This document shows, piece by piece, positions 58,077-64,000 of a DNA stretch of 64,000 bases. The translations under genes and the position numbers were made by a program. Source of the DNA: Streptomyces sp. DH12 (lineage in GTDB: Bacteria; Actinomycetota; Actinomycetes; Streptomycetales; Streptomycetaceae); the NCBI RefSeq assembly GCF_020873895.1, contig NZ_JAHWGT010000022.1, positions 54,456 to 118,455 of the forward strand, written 5' to 3'. The number at the start of each line of letters is the position of its first letter. Within the stretch, counting starts at the first letter, position 1. Below the pieces are notes generated by a model that saw only the letters and a list, made by a program, of their open reading frames with translations, did no database searches and had not been told where the DNA came from.

Positions 58077-58160
58077 GTCCGGACACTGTCCGTTCCGGCC
58101 GTCCGGCCGGACGGAGGATGGGGTTCTACCTCGACGGACACTGTCCGGATGTGTCCGGCG
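58077..58160. promoter_or_regulatory. Cluster of CGGACA/TGTCCG inverted repeats
   Basis: Copies: CGGACACTGTCCG (58080-58092), GTCCGGCCGGACGG (58101-58114) and CGGACACTGTCCGGATGTGTCC (58135-58156, written as overlapping half-sites). They lie just downstream (minus direction) of the 58161 gene. The same half-sites occur upstream of that gene and at 11.2 kb. Confidence 0.6.
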
Positions 58161-58622
58161 TCAGCTGGCGTACGCGGCCCGGACGATGGTCGGGTTGATC
58201 TGGCTGTCGTCGTCCGGCCAGAGCCAGAGCCAGGGGCGTCCACCGATCGACAGCCCCTGACGCGGGGGGAAGCCGGCCCTGACGCGCGCCGAGCTGTAGG
58301 AGCCGTGGAACCAGATCCGGGCCGCCGCCGACCCGTACCGCTCGCCGACCAGCTCGGCGAGGTCCAGGCCGTGGCGGGCGGAGCGGTGCAGCTCGCCGAC
58401 GAGATCCTTGCGGGTCCACCGACACGACCACTCGGGCGCCTCGCCCAGGGCCTTGCGGCGGATCTTCGTCTGGTCCGAGAACGCCTCGTCGCCGTGCCGG
58501 CAGTCGATCGCCTTGCTGACCGCCTCCCGGAGGTGGCGGGGCTCGGCCTGGATACCGTCGGCGGGGATGAGAGCGGCAGCCGTGGCGTAGACGCCCCGCA
58601 CGACGCTCGGGGTGATCTTCAA
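58161..58622 (-). CDS. Early protein of unknown function flanked by palindromes
   Basis: The 153-residue protein begins with TTG (MKITPSVVRGVYATAAALIP), with AGGAG 7 nt upstream. A helical N-terminus, KIRRKALGEAPEWSCRWTRK and a beta-rich C-terminus (WFHGSYSSARVRAGFPPRQG, WLWLWPDDDS). No family recognised. It is bordered on both sides by CGGACA/TGTCCG palindromes, so it is either autoregulated or bound there by a regulator. It could be a DNA-binding protein itself. Confidence 0.6.
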   Translation of the reverse strand: MKITPSVVRGVYATAAALIPADGIQAEPRHLREAVSKAIDCRHGDEAFSDQTKIRRKALGEAPEWSCRWTRKDLVGELHRSARHGLDLAELVGERYGSAAARIWFHGSYSSARVRAGFPPRQGLSIGGRPWLWLWPDDDSQINPTIVRAAYAS

Positions 58623-58650
58623 CGGGTTCTCCTGCTGTACGGTGCCGGAG

Positions 58651-58692
58651 GTCCGGACATGTCCGAGGTCGAGGCGGACACGTCCGGACGTC
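58651..58692. promoter_or_regulatory. CGGACA/TGTCCG palindromes upstream of the 153-residue gene
   Basis: CGGACATGTCCG (58654-58665, perfect 12-bp palindrome) and CGGACACGTCCGGACG (58675-58690), upstream of the TTG start at 58622 on the minus strand. Operator-like. Confidence 0.65.
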
Positions 58693-58702
58693 TGGCGAGG
58701 GG

Positions 58703-58832
58703 TCAGGGCGCGGCGAGCGCCATGGCGAAGGCGACCGAGAGGCCGTTCACGAAGTCGGCAGCGACCGTCTCGCGATGGCGCCGGGTGAGGGACCGGGCTT
58801 CCTCATGGAGGGCCAGGCAGATGGAGTGTCAC
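58703..58832 (-). pseudogene. Probable frameshifted small ORF
   Basis: The GTG at 58832 (overlapping the TGA of the next gene) opens a frame that stops after nine codons. A one-base change of frame gives ALHEEARSLTRRHRETVAAD and FVNGLSVAFAMALAAP to a stop at 58703, with about 90% GC at third positions and natural helix character. This looks like a coupled small gene broken by a single-base indel, or a real recoding event. Confidence 0.4.
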
Positions 58833-59107
58833 GCGATGACCGGTCGGGTCCGGCCGGGCTCGACCGGCTCGGGCAGCTCCGGCACCCCGAACAGCACCCG
58901 GAGCGCGTTGTCGTCGTCGACCTGGATCCGGGGGACGACCGTGGCCGTCTCCTCGCGGTGCTCCGTGCAGGCCGCGAGCCCGTGGCCGCTGGCCGCGCTG
59001 ATCATGACGGTCGCCTGGGCGCGCCTGCCACTCAGGAGGCAGCGCACACAGGGCATCGCGACGTAGGCGGGTACCGGGTCTTGGCAGGTGACGGCGTGGT
59101 CGGACAT
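58829..59107 (-). CDS. Small early protein with Cys pair
   Basis: The 92-residue protein MSDHAVTCQDPVPAYVAMPC... has MPCVRCLLSG (CxxC) and ACTEH, a plausible zinc site, then an acidic beta segment ending LPEPVEPGRTRP. ATG 59107 follows GAGGAACTACGTC. The small possibly frameshifted ORF overlaps its stop. No family recognised. Confidence 0.6.
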   Translation of the reverse strand: MSDHAVTCQDPVPAYVAMPCVRCLLSGRRAQATVMISAASGHGLAACTEHREETATVVPRIQVDDDNALRVLFGVPELPEPVEPGRTRPVIA

Positions 59108-59138
59108 GACGTAGTTCCTCTCTCGGCGGTGAAGGGGG

Positions 59139-59501
59139 TCAGCCCGCCAGGTCCAGGACGTGGACGGCGATCCGGTGGGCGCACACATGGAGGGCGCGCA
59201 GCCCGGCCGGGCAGGTGCAGGCGGCGCGGGCGGTGCGGTAGGTCTCGCTGCCGTCGCTGCTTACGACCAGGAAGACCTTGTTCTTCGTGGTGTCGCGCAG
59301 GGGGATCACGCCGCCCTGCTCCAGCAGCTCGACCGCCTTCTCGACCAGGTGGGGCTTGTGCTGGTCCAGCTCGGTGGAGCGGGTGGCCTTGCGGACCTTC
59401 CGCCTGCACTTCGGGCCGTAGCCGTCGGGGCTGACGTTGCGCAGTCGCCGGCCGCACCGGGTGCACCGGGTGGTGTTCTCGGTCTCGGCGGTGGCGGCCA
59501 C
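59139..59501 (-). CDS. SWIM-type zinc finger protein with DUF6011-like N-terminus
   Basis: The 120-residue protein starts GTG at 59501 with AGGGAG upstream. N-terminal zinc knuckle TTRCTRCGRRLRN followed by YGPKCRRKVRK (DUF6011 pattern). C-terminal ACTCPAGLRALHVCAHRIAV is a SWIM zinc finger (CxC...CxH). SWIM domains bind DNA or proteins. It is the first gene after early element copy 8. Confidence 0.75.
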   Translation of the reverse strand: MAATAETENTTRCTRCGRRLRNVSPDGYGPKCRRKVRKATRSTELDQHKPHLVEKAVELLEQGGVIPLRDTTKNKVFLVVSSDGSETYRTARAACTCPAGLRALHVCAHRIAVHVLDLAG

Positions 59502-59527
59502 GGCGACTCCCTGGGGTGGTGGAGTGG

Positions 59528-59605
59528 GGTTACACCTTCATCATTGAACAAATATCTCTGGGATGTCTAAGTTATCCAAGTTGATTTGGTCAAGGATTGG
59601 TCAAG
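59528..59605 (-). promoter_or_regulatory. Early operator/promoter element, copy 8
   Basis: Two tandem TTGACC boxes (minus strand, at about 59603 and 59592), inner TGGATAACTTAGACATCCC and TTGTTCAATGATGAAGGTG. It heads the SWIM-finger gene unit. Confidence 0.65.
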
Positions 59606-59650
59606 CGATCTTTCGCGTCCGGCGGCCCTGTCGCGGCACCGAGGGAGCGC

Positions 59651-60415
59651 TCAGGCCAGGTCGGCGAGGAGGACGGTGGCGTTGTCCGCGTAGGAGTGGG
59701 CCGACTCCTTCGCACCCGTGGTCCGCAGCGACGTCTCGACCGCGAGGGCGACGAAGTCCCGGGCGACCTCGTCCAGCGGCTCGTAGGCCAGCTCCACGAA
59801 GAGGTCGTGCCCGGCGTCAAGGTGCGGCCCGTACGCCCCGTCCGAGGCCAGCAGCAGCCGACAGGGCCCGTCCAGGCCGACGGTGGCCGCCTCGATCGCC
59901 GGGTGGCCGAACCGGGCCATCAGCTCCTCGTCGGCGTACGCGCTGCCGAGGTAGGAGGTGATGACGTTCCGGTCCCCGCCCGGGTGCATGGCGGTCGGCG
60001 GGTGGACCCGGCGGTCGTTGTGGTCGGCGGTGAGCCGGCGGGCGATGCCCCGGTCCAGCAGGTATGCCCGGGAGTCGCCGCACCAGGCGACCGTCATCGG
60101 CCGGCCAGGGGCGACGACGACCACGACCGCCGCGGCCGAGGGCATGTAGCGCCGGATGTACGGGTCCCGGCGGTCGGGGTCCGCCGCGTAGTCCTGGTAG
60201 ATGTGGCGCAGTCCGGCCTCAGCGTCGCCCCGGCGGGATGCGGCACGGGCCAGGCGTCGCGCGGCCTTCCGGCTCCAGTCGCGGACGCTGAGGTAGTCGC
60301 CGATGCCGTCGAGCAGGACGTAGGCGCGGGCGCCGTCGGGCGCGGTGTGGATGGCCGTGGCGTCGCACTGGGCGGCGCGCGAGCCGAGGGCCTGGGCGGT
60401 GGCGTAGTTGCGCAC
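59651..60415 (-). CDS. PP2C-like Ser/Thr phosphatase
   Basis: The 254-residue protein has PP2C signatures: VLLDGIGDYL at the first metal-binding position (usually DGMGG), VAWCGDSRAYLLDRG, RRLTADHNDRRVH, NVITSYLGSAY and LLLASDGAYG with ADNATVLLADLA at the C-terminus. It should dephosphorylate Ser/Thr with Mg2+/Mn2+ in the cytoplasm. GTG 60415 (GGAGCG upstream) is used. A phage early phosphatase may counter host kinases (inference). Confidence 0.85.
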   Translation of the reverse strand: MRNYATAQALGSRAAQCDATAIHTAPDGARAYVLLDGIGDYLSVRDWSRKAARRLARAASRRGDAEAGLRHIYQDYAADPDRRDPYIRRYMPSAAAVVVVVAPGRPMTVAWCGDSRAYLLDRGIARRLTADHNDRRVHPPTAMHPGGDRNVITSYLGSAYADEELMARFGHPAIEAATVGLDGPCRLLLASDGAYGPHLDAGHDLFVELAYEPLDEVARDFVALAVETSLRTTGAKESAHSYADNATVLLADLA

Positions 60416-60469
60416 GGGGCGCTCCGTTCTCCGTCAGCGAGTGGGGCGGTGGGCCACTCGGGGTTCGTG

Positions 60470-60540
60470 GTGGTTGGTGTGTCGTCCTCAGTCTTTCCGA
60501 CCCCACATTCATCCAGACTCGTTTGGCCGATAAAAAGCCA
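60470..60540 (-). promoter_or_regulatory. Early operator/promoter element, degenerate copy 9
   Basis: Recognisable GGCCAAACGAGTCTGGAT and CTGAGGACGACAC (minus strand), but both dyads are largely lost. It lies between the divergent PP2C and duplicated-HTH genes. Confidence 0.35.
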
Positions 60541-60615
60541 GGTCAGGCCGGGTTTTTCCATTCCTTGGGTCTGGCGCTCACGTTTATCCCGGCGGCCTTG
60601 TGCCAGACTTTCGGC

Positions 60616-61224
60616 ATGGCCACCACCAGCCCGCCGCCCAGCGGCTACCAGCCCAGTGACCAGCTCCGCGACTCCCTCGCCGCCTGGGAAAAGGCTGTGG
60701 ACGAGACCGAGCCGCAGGCCCGCGAGGCCCTGGAGGAGGGCATCGCCCAGGAGTTGAGGGACGACCGTCAGCTGACCCTGAACGTGCTCGCCCAGCACCT
60801 GCCGTGGACGGCGGAGATGCTGCGGCTGCTCATGGCCGACCGGGACGTCCCGCCGCGCGAGCGCCACCGCCAGGCGGAGGGCGAGCCGCAGGTCTACAAG
60901 CCCAGCGAACGGCTCCGCGATCTCCTCGCCGCCTGGAACATGGCGGGCGACGACGTGAAGAAGACCCGTGCCTCGCTGGAGGCGTGCATCGCGGACGAGC
61001 TCAGGGCCCATCCCACCTTGACCAACGCGGAGATCGCCGAGCACCTGCCGTGGAGCCAGGAGCAGGTGCGGGTCATCGCCCGCGCCCACGGCGTGCCGCG
61101 CCGCCGGAAGCGCGGTTCGGACCACAAGCTCATCGAGGAGAACGGCAAGCCGAAGGCCGTCACGGTGCCGTATGACTGGTACGTGCAGCAGCCGGGCGCG
61201 GACCCGAGCATCACCCGACGGTGA
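60616..61224 (+). CDS. Duplicated HTH-like regulator (plus strand)
   Basis: The 202-residue protein consists of two tandem copies of a domain of about 70 residues: PSDQLRDSLAAWEKAVDETE to LAQHLPWTAEMLRLLMADRD, and PSERLRDLLAAWNMAGDDVK to IAEHLPWSQEQVRVIARAHG. Each half has an HTH-like NAEIAEHLPWSQEQV segment. A basic linker (PRRRKRGSDHK) follows. It is the only plus-strand gene in the early region apart from none nearby, so it may be a lysogenic repressor. ATG 60616 has no clear ribosome site; CAGACT 10 nt upstream suggests a near-leaderless mRNA. Confidence 0.72.
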   Translation: MATTSPPPSGYQPSDQLRDSLAAWEKAVDETEPQAREALEEGIAQELRDDRQLTLNVLAQHLPWTAEMLRLLMADRDVPPRERHRQAEGEPQVYKPSERLRDLLAAWNMAGDDVKKTRASLEACIADELRAHPTLTNAEIAEHLPWSQEQVRVIARAHGVPRRRKRGSDHKLIEENGKPKAVTVPYDWYVQQPGADPSITRR

Positions 61225-61230
61225 CAGCAC

Positions 61231-61263
61231 GACGCCCCGCTCTCCGAGGGAGAGCGGGGTGTC
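61231..61263. terminator. Bidirectional terminator
   Basis: A 15-bp stem (61231-61245 and 61249-61263; one G-T pair) with a 3-nt loop between the convergent duplicated-HTH and 174-residue genes. Confidence 0.85.
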
Positions 61264-61275
61264 AGTGCGTGGGCC

Positions 61276-61800
61276 TCAGCGATCGGCGCGGGCCAGCCGG
61301 ATCAAGGCGGCGACCTCGCTCACCGGCTCGTCGTCCAGCGTGAGGTCGAGCTTGGAGGAGCCGGCCGCCCGGGTCACGTGGCCGCGCAGGTCGCAGTTGC
61401 GGAATCCGACCTCGCTCGTGCCGGGCTCGGCCAGTTCAGCGAGGGTCGGCCACGGGGTGTCGTCGCAGTCGCATTCCTCGTCGTGGTAGCAGGCGTTCCG
61501 GTCCTCGGCCTCGGCCCGGATCCGCTCGTACTCGATGTCGGTCAGGCAGCGGAAGACGACGTGGGCCCGGTCGCCGAACGACTGGGTGAGGATGTGGGCG
61601 TCGATGCCGGGGGCCGCCATCTTGCACCAGAACTGGGGGCCGTCGCCCCGCCACGTCTCGTGGATGCTGCCCCGGCCGCCGTTGGCCTCGATCAGGTAGA
61701 GGCACGCGACGTGCGCGGCGGCCTTCGCGGCCGACCGGGCACTGTCGCGCGCCGCCCGGAAGGCGGTGGCCATGGCGTCGGACGTGGGGTTCTTGTTCAT
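61276..61800 (-). CDS. Early hypothetical protein
   Basis: The 174-residue protein begins MNKNPTSDAMATAFRAARDS, with helical Ala-rich start, YLIEANGGRGSIHETWRGDG, a Cys/acidic patch NACYHDEECDCDDTPWPTLA and a beta C-terminus. The CxDxxCxC-like patch could bind a metal. No family recognised. It ends at the terminator shared with the plus-strand regulator and is cotranscribed with upstream small genes. Confidence 0.6.
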   Translation of the reverse strand: MNKNPTSDAMATAFRAARDSARSAAKAAAHVACLYLIEANGGRGSIHETWRGDGPQFWCKMAAPGIDAHILTQSFGDRAHVVFRCLTDIEYERIRAEAEDRNACYHDEECDCDDTPWPTLAELAEPGTSEVGFRNCDLRGHVTRAAGSSKLDLTLDDEPVSEVAALIRLARADR

Positions 61801-61837
61801 GCCTGGTCCTTGTTGGGGTGATGGTGGGCGGAGGTGG

Positions 61838-62335
61838 CTAGTTGGCGGCCGTCGGCCGCTTGCAGGAGTCGTGGCGCGAGCAGTTGCAGCGCCCGCAGTC
61901 CGCGCACATCTGGCCGACCTCAAGTCCGCAGGCGCCGCAGCCGCCGGTCTCGTCCAGGTCCTCGTCGTCCAGCGCGAGGGACAGGCGCATGAGGCTGTCG
62001 CGGCTGAACCGCAGGCGGGGGATGCACGAGCCGTCGCAGGTCACGGTCTCGCCCAGGCCGACGTACAGGCTCTCGTGGCCCTCACAGGCGTAGTCGACCT
62101 CGTTCTCGGCGGGCTTCACCTCCACCGTCAGGTCGTAGACCTTGATCAGGCCGACCCCTTCGATATCGGCGCGCGAGCGGACGTTGCCGACCTCGGCGAT
62201 CAAGTCGCGGTCGCTGGCCGGCTGCTGGCCCTGGGCTCGGGCCAGGCCGAAGACCAGGGTGCGCAGCTCGCCGCCGTCCTTCGCGGTGAACAGCTTCTCC
62301 TTGAAGGCGGGGTGCTGGATGGTGACCTCGTACAT
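61838..62335 (-). CDS. Early protein with C-terminal zinc cluster
   Basis: The 165-residue protein begins MYEVTIQHPAFKEKLFTAKD (beta strands). A helical centre (RDSLMRLSLALDDEDLD) and C-terminal GCGACGLEVGQMCADCGRCN plus CSRHDSCKRP follow. Eight cysteines and one His in about 30 residues suggest two zinc sites. No known family. Cotranscribed with the neighbours (37- and 57-nt gaps). Confidence 0.62.
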   Translation of the reverse strand: MYEVTIQHPAFKEKLFTAKDGGELRTLVFGLARAQGQQPASDRDLIAEVGNVRSRADIEGVGLIKVYDLTVEVKPAENEVDYACEGHESLYVGLGETVTCDGSCIPRLRFSRDSLMRLSLALDDEDLDETGGCGACGLEVGQMCADCGRCNCSRHDSCKRPTAAN

Positions 62336-62392
62336 GGCGCTCCTCGTGCGTGCTGGGTGAGGGGCGGGCCGGGCGGCCCGCCCCAGGGGTGG

Positions 62393-62992
62393 TCAGGGGC
62401 GGGCGGTGCCGGTGATGCGCTTCACTATCTCGGCGGCCTCGGCGTCGCCGGCCTCGATGGCGCCGGCGGTGACCGGGTCGTGCTCGCGGAGGTACGTCAG
62501 GGCGGTCGTGAGCCGGTCCAGGGCCGTCTTCCACTCCGGGTTCTCCGGGTCGGGGTCGGTGCGGACCCGCTCGGCGGACGCGGTCGCCAGGTGGCGCATG
62601 GACCGGATGCGGTCCTGGGCGTCCTCGTCGCGGAGGAGGAAGCCGCGGGCGCGGGCCTCGCGTTCGGCGACGACCACGCTGTCCATGTACTCGCCGCTCA
62701 TGTAGTCGCGGCCGGGCTTGGTCAGGTGGGGGAAGGTGCCGCGCTCCTCGGTGAGGGCGGTCGGGAAGGCGATGACCAGGAAGCCGACGACCTGCTCGGC
62801 GTCGATCACGATCACGTCGCCGTCGGCAATCTCGTCGCGGTCGGCGGCCTCGCGGGCGGCCTGGGTGGTCTCGAAGTGGTGCACGGGGATCGCGGCCCGC
62901 CGGCTGTCGGTGTCTGCGACCAGGTCGCCGAAGGCGAGCGCCGCGGCGGCCAGCGGGGAGGTCTCCGCGTAGGAGCTGGGGTTGTCGGTCAC
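62393..62992 (-). CDS. Early hypothetical protein
   Basis: The 199-residue protein (GTG start at 62992) has an N-terminal helical part (SPLAAAALAFGDLVADTDSR), a central alpha/beta block (DGDVIVIDAEQVVGFLVIAF) and a helical C-terminus (LTTALTYLREHDPVTAGAIE). It is the first gene after early element copy 10. No family recognised; the DGDVIVIDAEQVVGF part looks like a small binding fold. Confidence 0.58.
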   Translation of the reverse strand: MTDNPSSYAETSPLAAAALAFGDLVADTDSRRAAIPVHHFETTQAAREAADRDEIADGDVIVIDAEQVVGFLVIAFPTALTEERGTFPHLTKPGRDYMSGEYMDSVVVAEREARARGFLLRDEDAQDRIRSMRHLATASAERVRTDPDPENPEWKTALDRLTTALTYLREHDPVTAGAIEAGDAEAAEIVKRITGTARP

Positions 62993-63019
62993 TGCCTGGG
63001 CCCTTCCAGTGGGTGAGTG

Positions 63020-63090
63020 GTCACACCTTCATCATGGCCCAAACACTCAAGGAATACGCTCCATATCCAAAAGAGTTTGGACAGAATTCG
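63020..63090 (-). promoter_or_regulatory. Early operator/promoter element, copy 10
   Basis: Minus strand: GTCCAAACTCTTTTGGATAT, inner TGGATATGGAGCGTATTCC, and TTTGGGCCATGATGAAGGTG. The overall frame of the element is kept, with base changes in both dyads. It heads the 199-residue gene. Confidence 0.5.
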
Positions 63091-63221
63091 GGGGTTGTCG
63101 GCCGCTGCTGCAAGAGCGGCTCCCGCCGGGTCGCCGTCGAGGTCGAGAGTGCCGGTCAAGGAGGCGGTGAGCCGCAGACGGAGGCACACGGAAGGACCGT
63201 CCTGGTGCTGACTCCAACAAG

Positions 63222-63265
63222 GCGCGGCCCCGCTCACACGCCCTCTTGCAGGAGGGAGCGGGAGC
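63222..63265 (-). terminator. Terminator with nested hairpin
   Basis: GCGCGGCCCCGCTC (63222-63235) and GAGCGGGGCCGCGC (63252-63265), perfect 14-bp arms, with a CCCTC/GAGGG hairpin nested in the loop; 40 nt after the stop of the 77-residue gene on the minus strand. Confidence 0.8.
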
Positions 63266-63304
63266 GGGGCCGCGCTTAGTGTGCGTACCGGGTTGCCGGG
63301 GCGG

Positions 63305-63538
63305 TCAGGCGAGCTTCACGAGCAGGGCCAGGCCGAGGAGCACGAGGACGACGAGGAGGGGCGACCAGTCGCCGGCCTGCTGCGGCCCCGTGGCACTGCC
63401 GTACAGGATGTGCTCGCCGTCGGGGTGGTCGCCGCCGTGCCGGTCGGTCCGGTGGCCGCGGCCGTGCTGCTCGGCGCCCCAGCGGGTGAGGTACGGCCGG
63501 GAGGTGGTGGCGCACAGGGCGCATCGGTAGCGCGGCAC
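63305..63538 (-). CDS. Small tail-anchored membrane protein with Cys/His motif
   Basis: The 77-residue protein starts GTG at 63538 with AGGAG 8 nt upstream (MPRYRCALCATTSRPYLTRW). CxxC plus AEQHGRGHRTDRHGG gives a possible zinc site. A single C-terminal hydrophobic helix (WSPLLVVLVLLGLALLVKLA) predicts anchoring in the membrane with the zinc part inside the cell. Function unknown. Confidence 0.65.
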   Translation of the reverse strand: MPRYRCALCATTSRPYLTRWGAEQHGRGHRTDRHGGDHPDGEHILYGSATGPQQAGDWSPLLVVLVLLGLALLVKLA

Positions 63539-63682
63539 GGGGCGGCTCCTCCCTCGGGTCGAGGACGCGAACGGCGCACCGGCGCGACGTGGTCGCGGGT
63601 GCGCCATCACGGTAGTGGACCGGGCCTCGCGACTGGTTCGTTTCGCGACACGCGGGGCGGGCCGGTAGGGGCTGACGGGGGT

Positions 63683-63767
63683 GGTTGCCGGGTCGGTTGA
63701 GGGCGGTTGCGAGCGGTTGATGAGGTGGTAGACGCGCAGGTCAGGGACTGGTTGACGGGGGTGGTTG
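63683..63767. repeat. Phased GGTTG repeats (iteron-like)
   Basis: GGTTG starts at 63683, 63695, 63705, 63715, 63750 and 63763, spaced by about one helical turn (12, 10, 10, then 35, 13). The longer sequence TGACGGGGGTGGTTG occurs twice (from 63673 and 63753). Upstream at 63540-63660 are two hairpins with GGCGCACC/GGTGCGCC and TCGCGA arms. It may be a replication origin or a regulator-binding region. Confidence 0.4.
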
Positions 63768-63772
63768 ATGGG

Positions 63773-64000
63773 TCATGCGGCACGGTCAGGGGAGGGGTCG
63801 GCGGCGCCGCTGATGACGCGAAGGAAGGGCACCAGGGCGGGGGCGCCGGCAGGGGCCGGGGCGGGGGTGTGGAGGGGGTGCTGCTCGGGCGCCGGACGGG
63901 CGGCCTCTGTCACCTCCACGGCGGGGGCGTGCGGCGCTCCTGTGCCGGGGGCCGGGAGGGGCGCGGCAGGGGTGTCGGGGAGGGCCGCGAGGACGTTTCC
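63773..64000 (-). CDS. C-terminal part of a Pro/Ala-rich protein (runs off the window)
   Basis: An open frame with stop at 63773-63775 continues to the right edge: 75 residues, LPDTPAAPLPAPGTGAPHAP, HTPAPAPAGAPALVPFLRVI and ISGAADPSPDRAA at the end. Low-complexity Pro/Ala sequence typical of linkers, with the beginning outside the window. Product unknown; cannot be judged further. Confidence 0.5.
   Translation of the reverse strand, partial: GNVLAALPDTPAAPLPAPGTGAPHAPAVEVTEAARPAPEQHPLHTPAPAPAGAPALVPFLRVISGAADPSPDRAA

Noticed and set aside
62989-63237. Open frame across early element copy 10
   Set aside because: It passes straight through the operator-like element and has no ribosome site.
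1-64000. CRISPR arrays or insertion sequences
   Set aside because: No regularly spaced direct repeats with unique spacers and no transposase-like protein were seen.

Overview
The window is high-GC actinobacterial DNA, almost certainly Streptomyces: GTG and TTG starts, strong GC at third codon positions, and chromosomal genes of the streptomycete type (an IclR-like regulator, a secreted protein, a long acyl-CoA dehydrogenase, an SPFH/NfeD pair). Bases 1 to about 6.3 kb look chromosomal. From about 11.5 kb to the right edge it is a siphovirus-type prophage (or phage-plasmid-like element) read mostly on the minus strand. I see no integrase and no att repeats, so the right end lies outside the window and the left end is somewhere between 5.4 and 11.5 kb.

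Between chromosome and phage (6.1-11.2 kb) sits a compact cassette: an XRE regulator facing a translationally coupled operon of an APH-like kinase, a lactate/malate-dehydrogenase-like enzyme and an HprK-like P-loop kinase. A long hairpin lies in the operon leader. The cassette is either host DNA or phage cargo.

The late region (43 to 11.5 kb, minus strand) follows the usual order: Mom/Dam-like DNA-modification protein and ParB-like protein, terminase small and large subunits, portal, a giant MuF-2H phosphoesterase-protease fusion, major capsid protein, connectors and tail tube, a frameshifted tail chaperone pair, tape measure, minor tail proteins, glycine-rich and collagen-like fibres, a PIG-L deacetylase, a possible anti-CBASS sponge, and lysis genes. 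A conserved 15-nt leader block (GCTGGTTGTGGGCCG on the minus strand) behind a -10-like box precedes seven late transcription units. Plus-strand insertions in this region (a PIN-like protein, a winged-helix protein, a zinc-ribbon protein and others) behave like morons.

The early region (43-64 kb, mostly minus strand) is divided into units each headed by a copy of a ~75-bp element with nested dyads (outer TTGACCAAA/TTGGTCAA, inner GGGATAACnnnGTTATCCC). There are about ten copies. The genes include a KorB/ParB-like protein and a second protein that is only its HTH part, C5 and N6 DNA methyltransferases, two DUF3560 proteins, a ComM/ChlI-like protein, a PP2C phosphatase and many small zinc-binding proteins. 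Three early proteins end in QLDLF, a near-perfect beta-sliding-clamp-binding motif. My best candidate for an undescribed system is this multi-operon regulon: a KorB-like regulator, a dominant-negative-like paralogue, and repeated operators controlling clamp-tethered DNA-modifying proteins. Family assignments come from motif recognition by eye; no database search was run.
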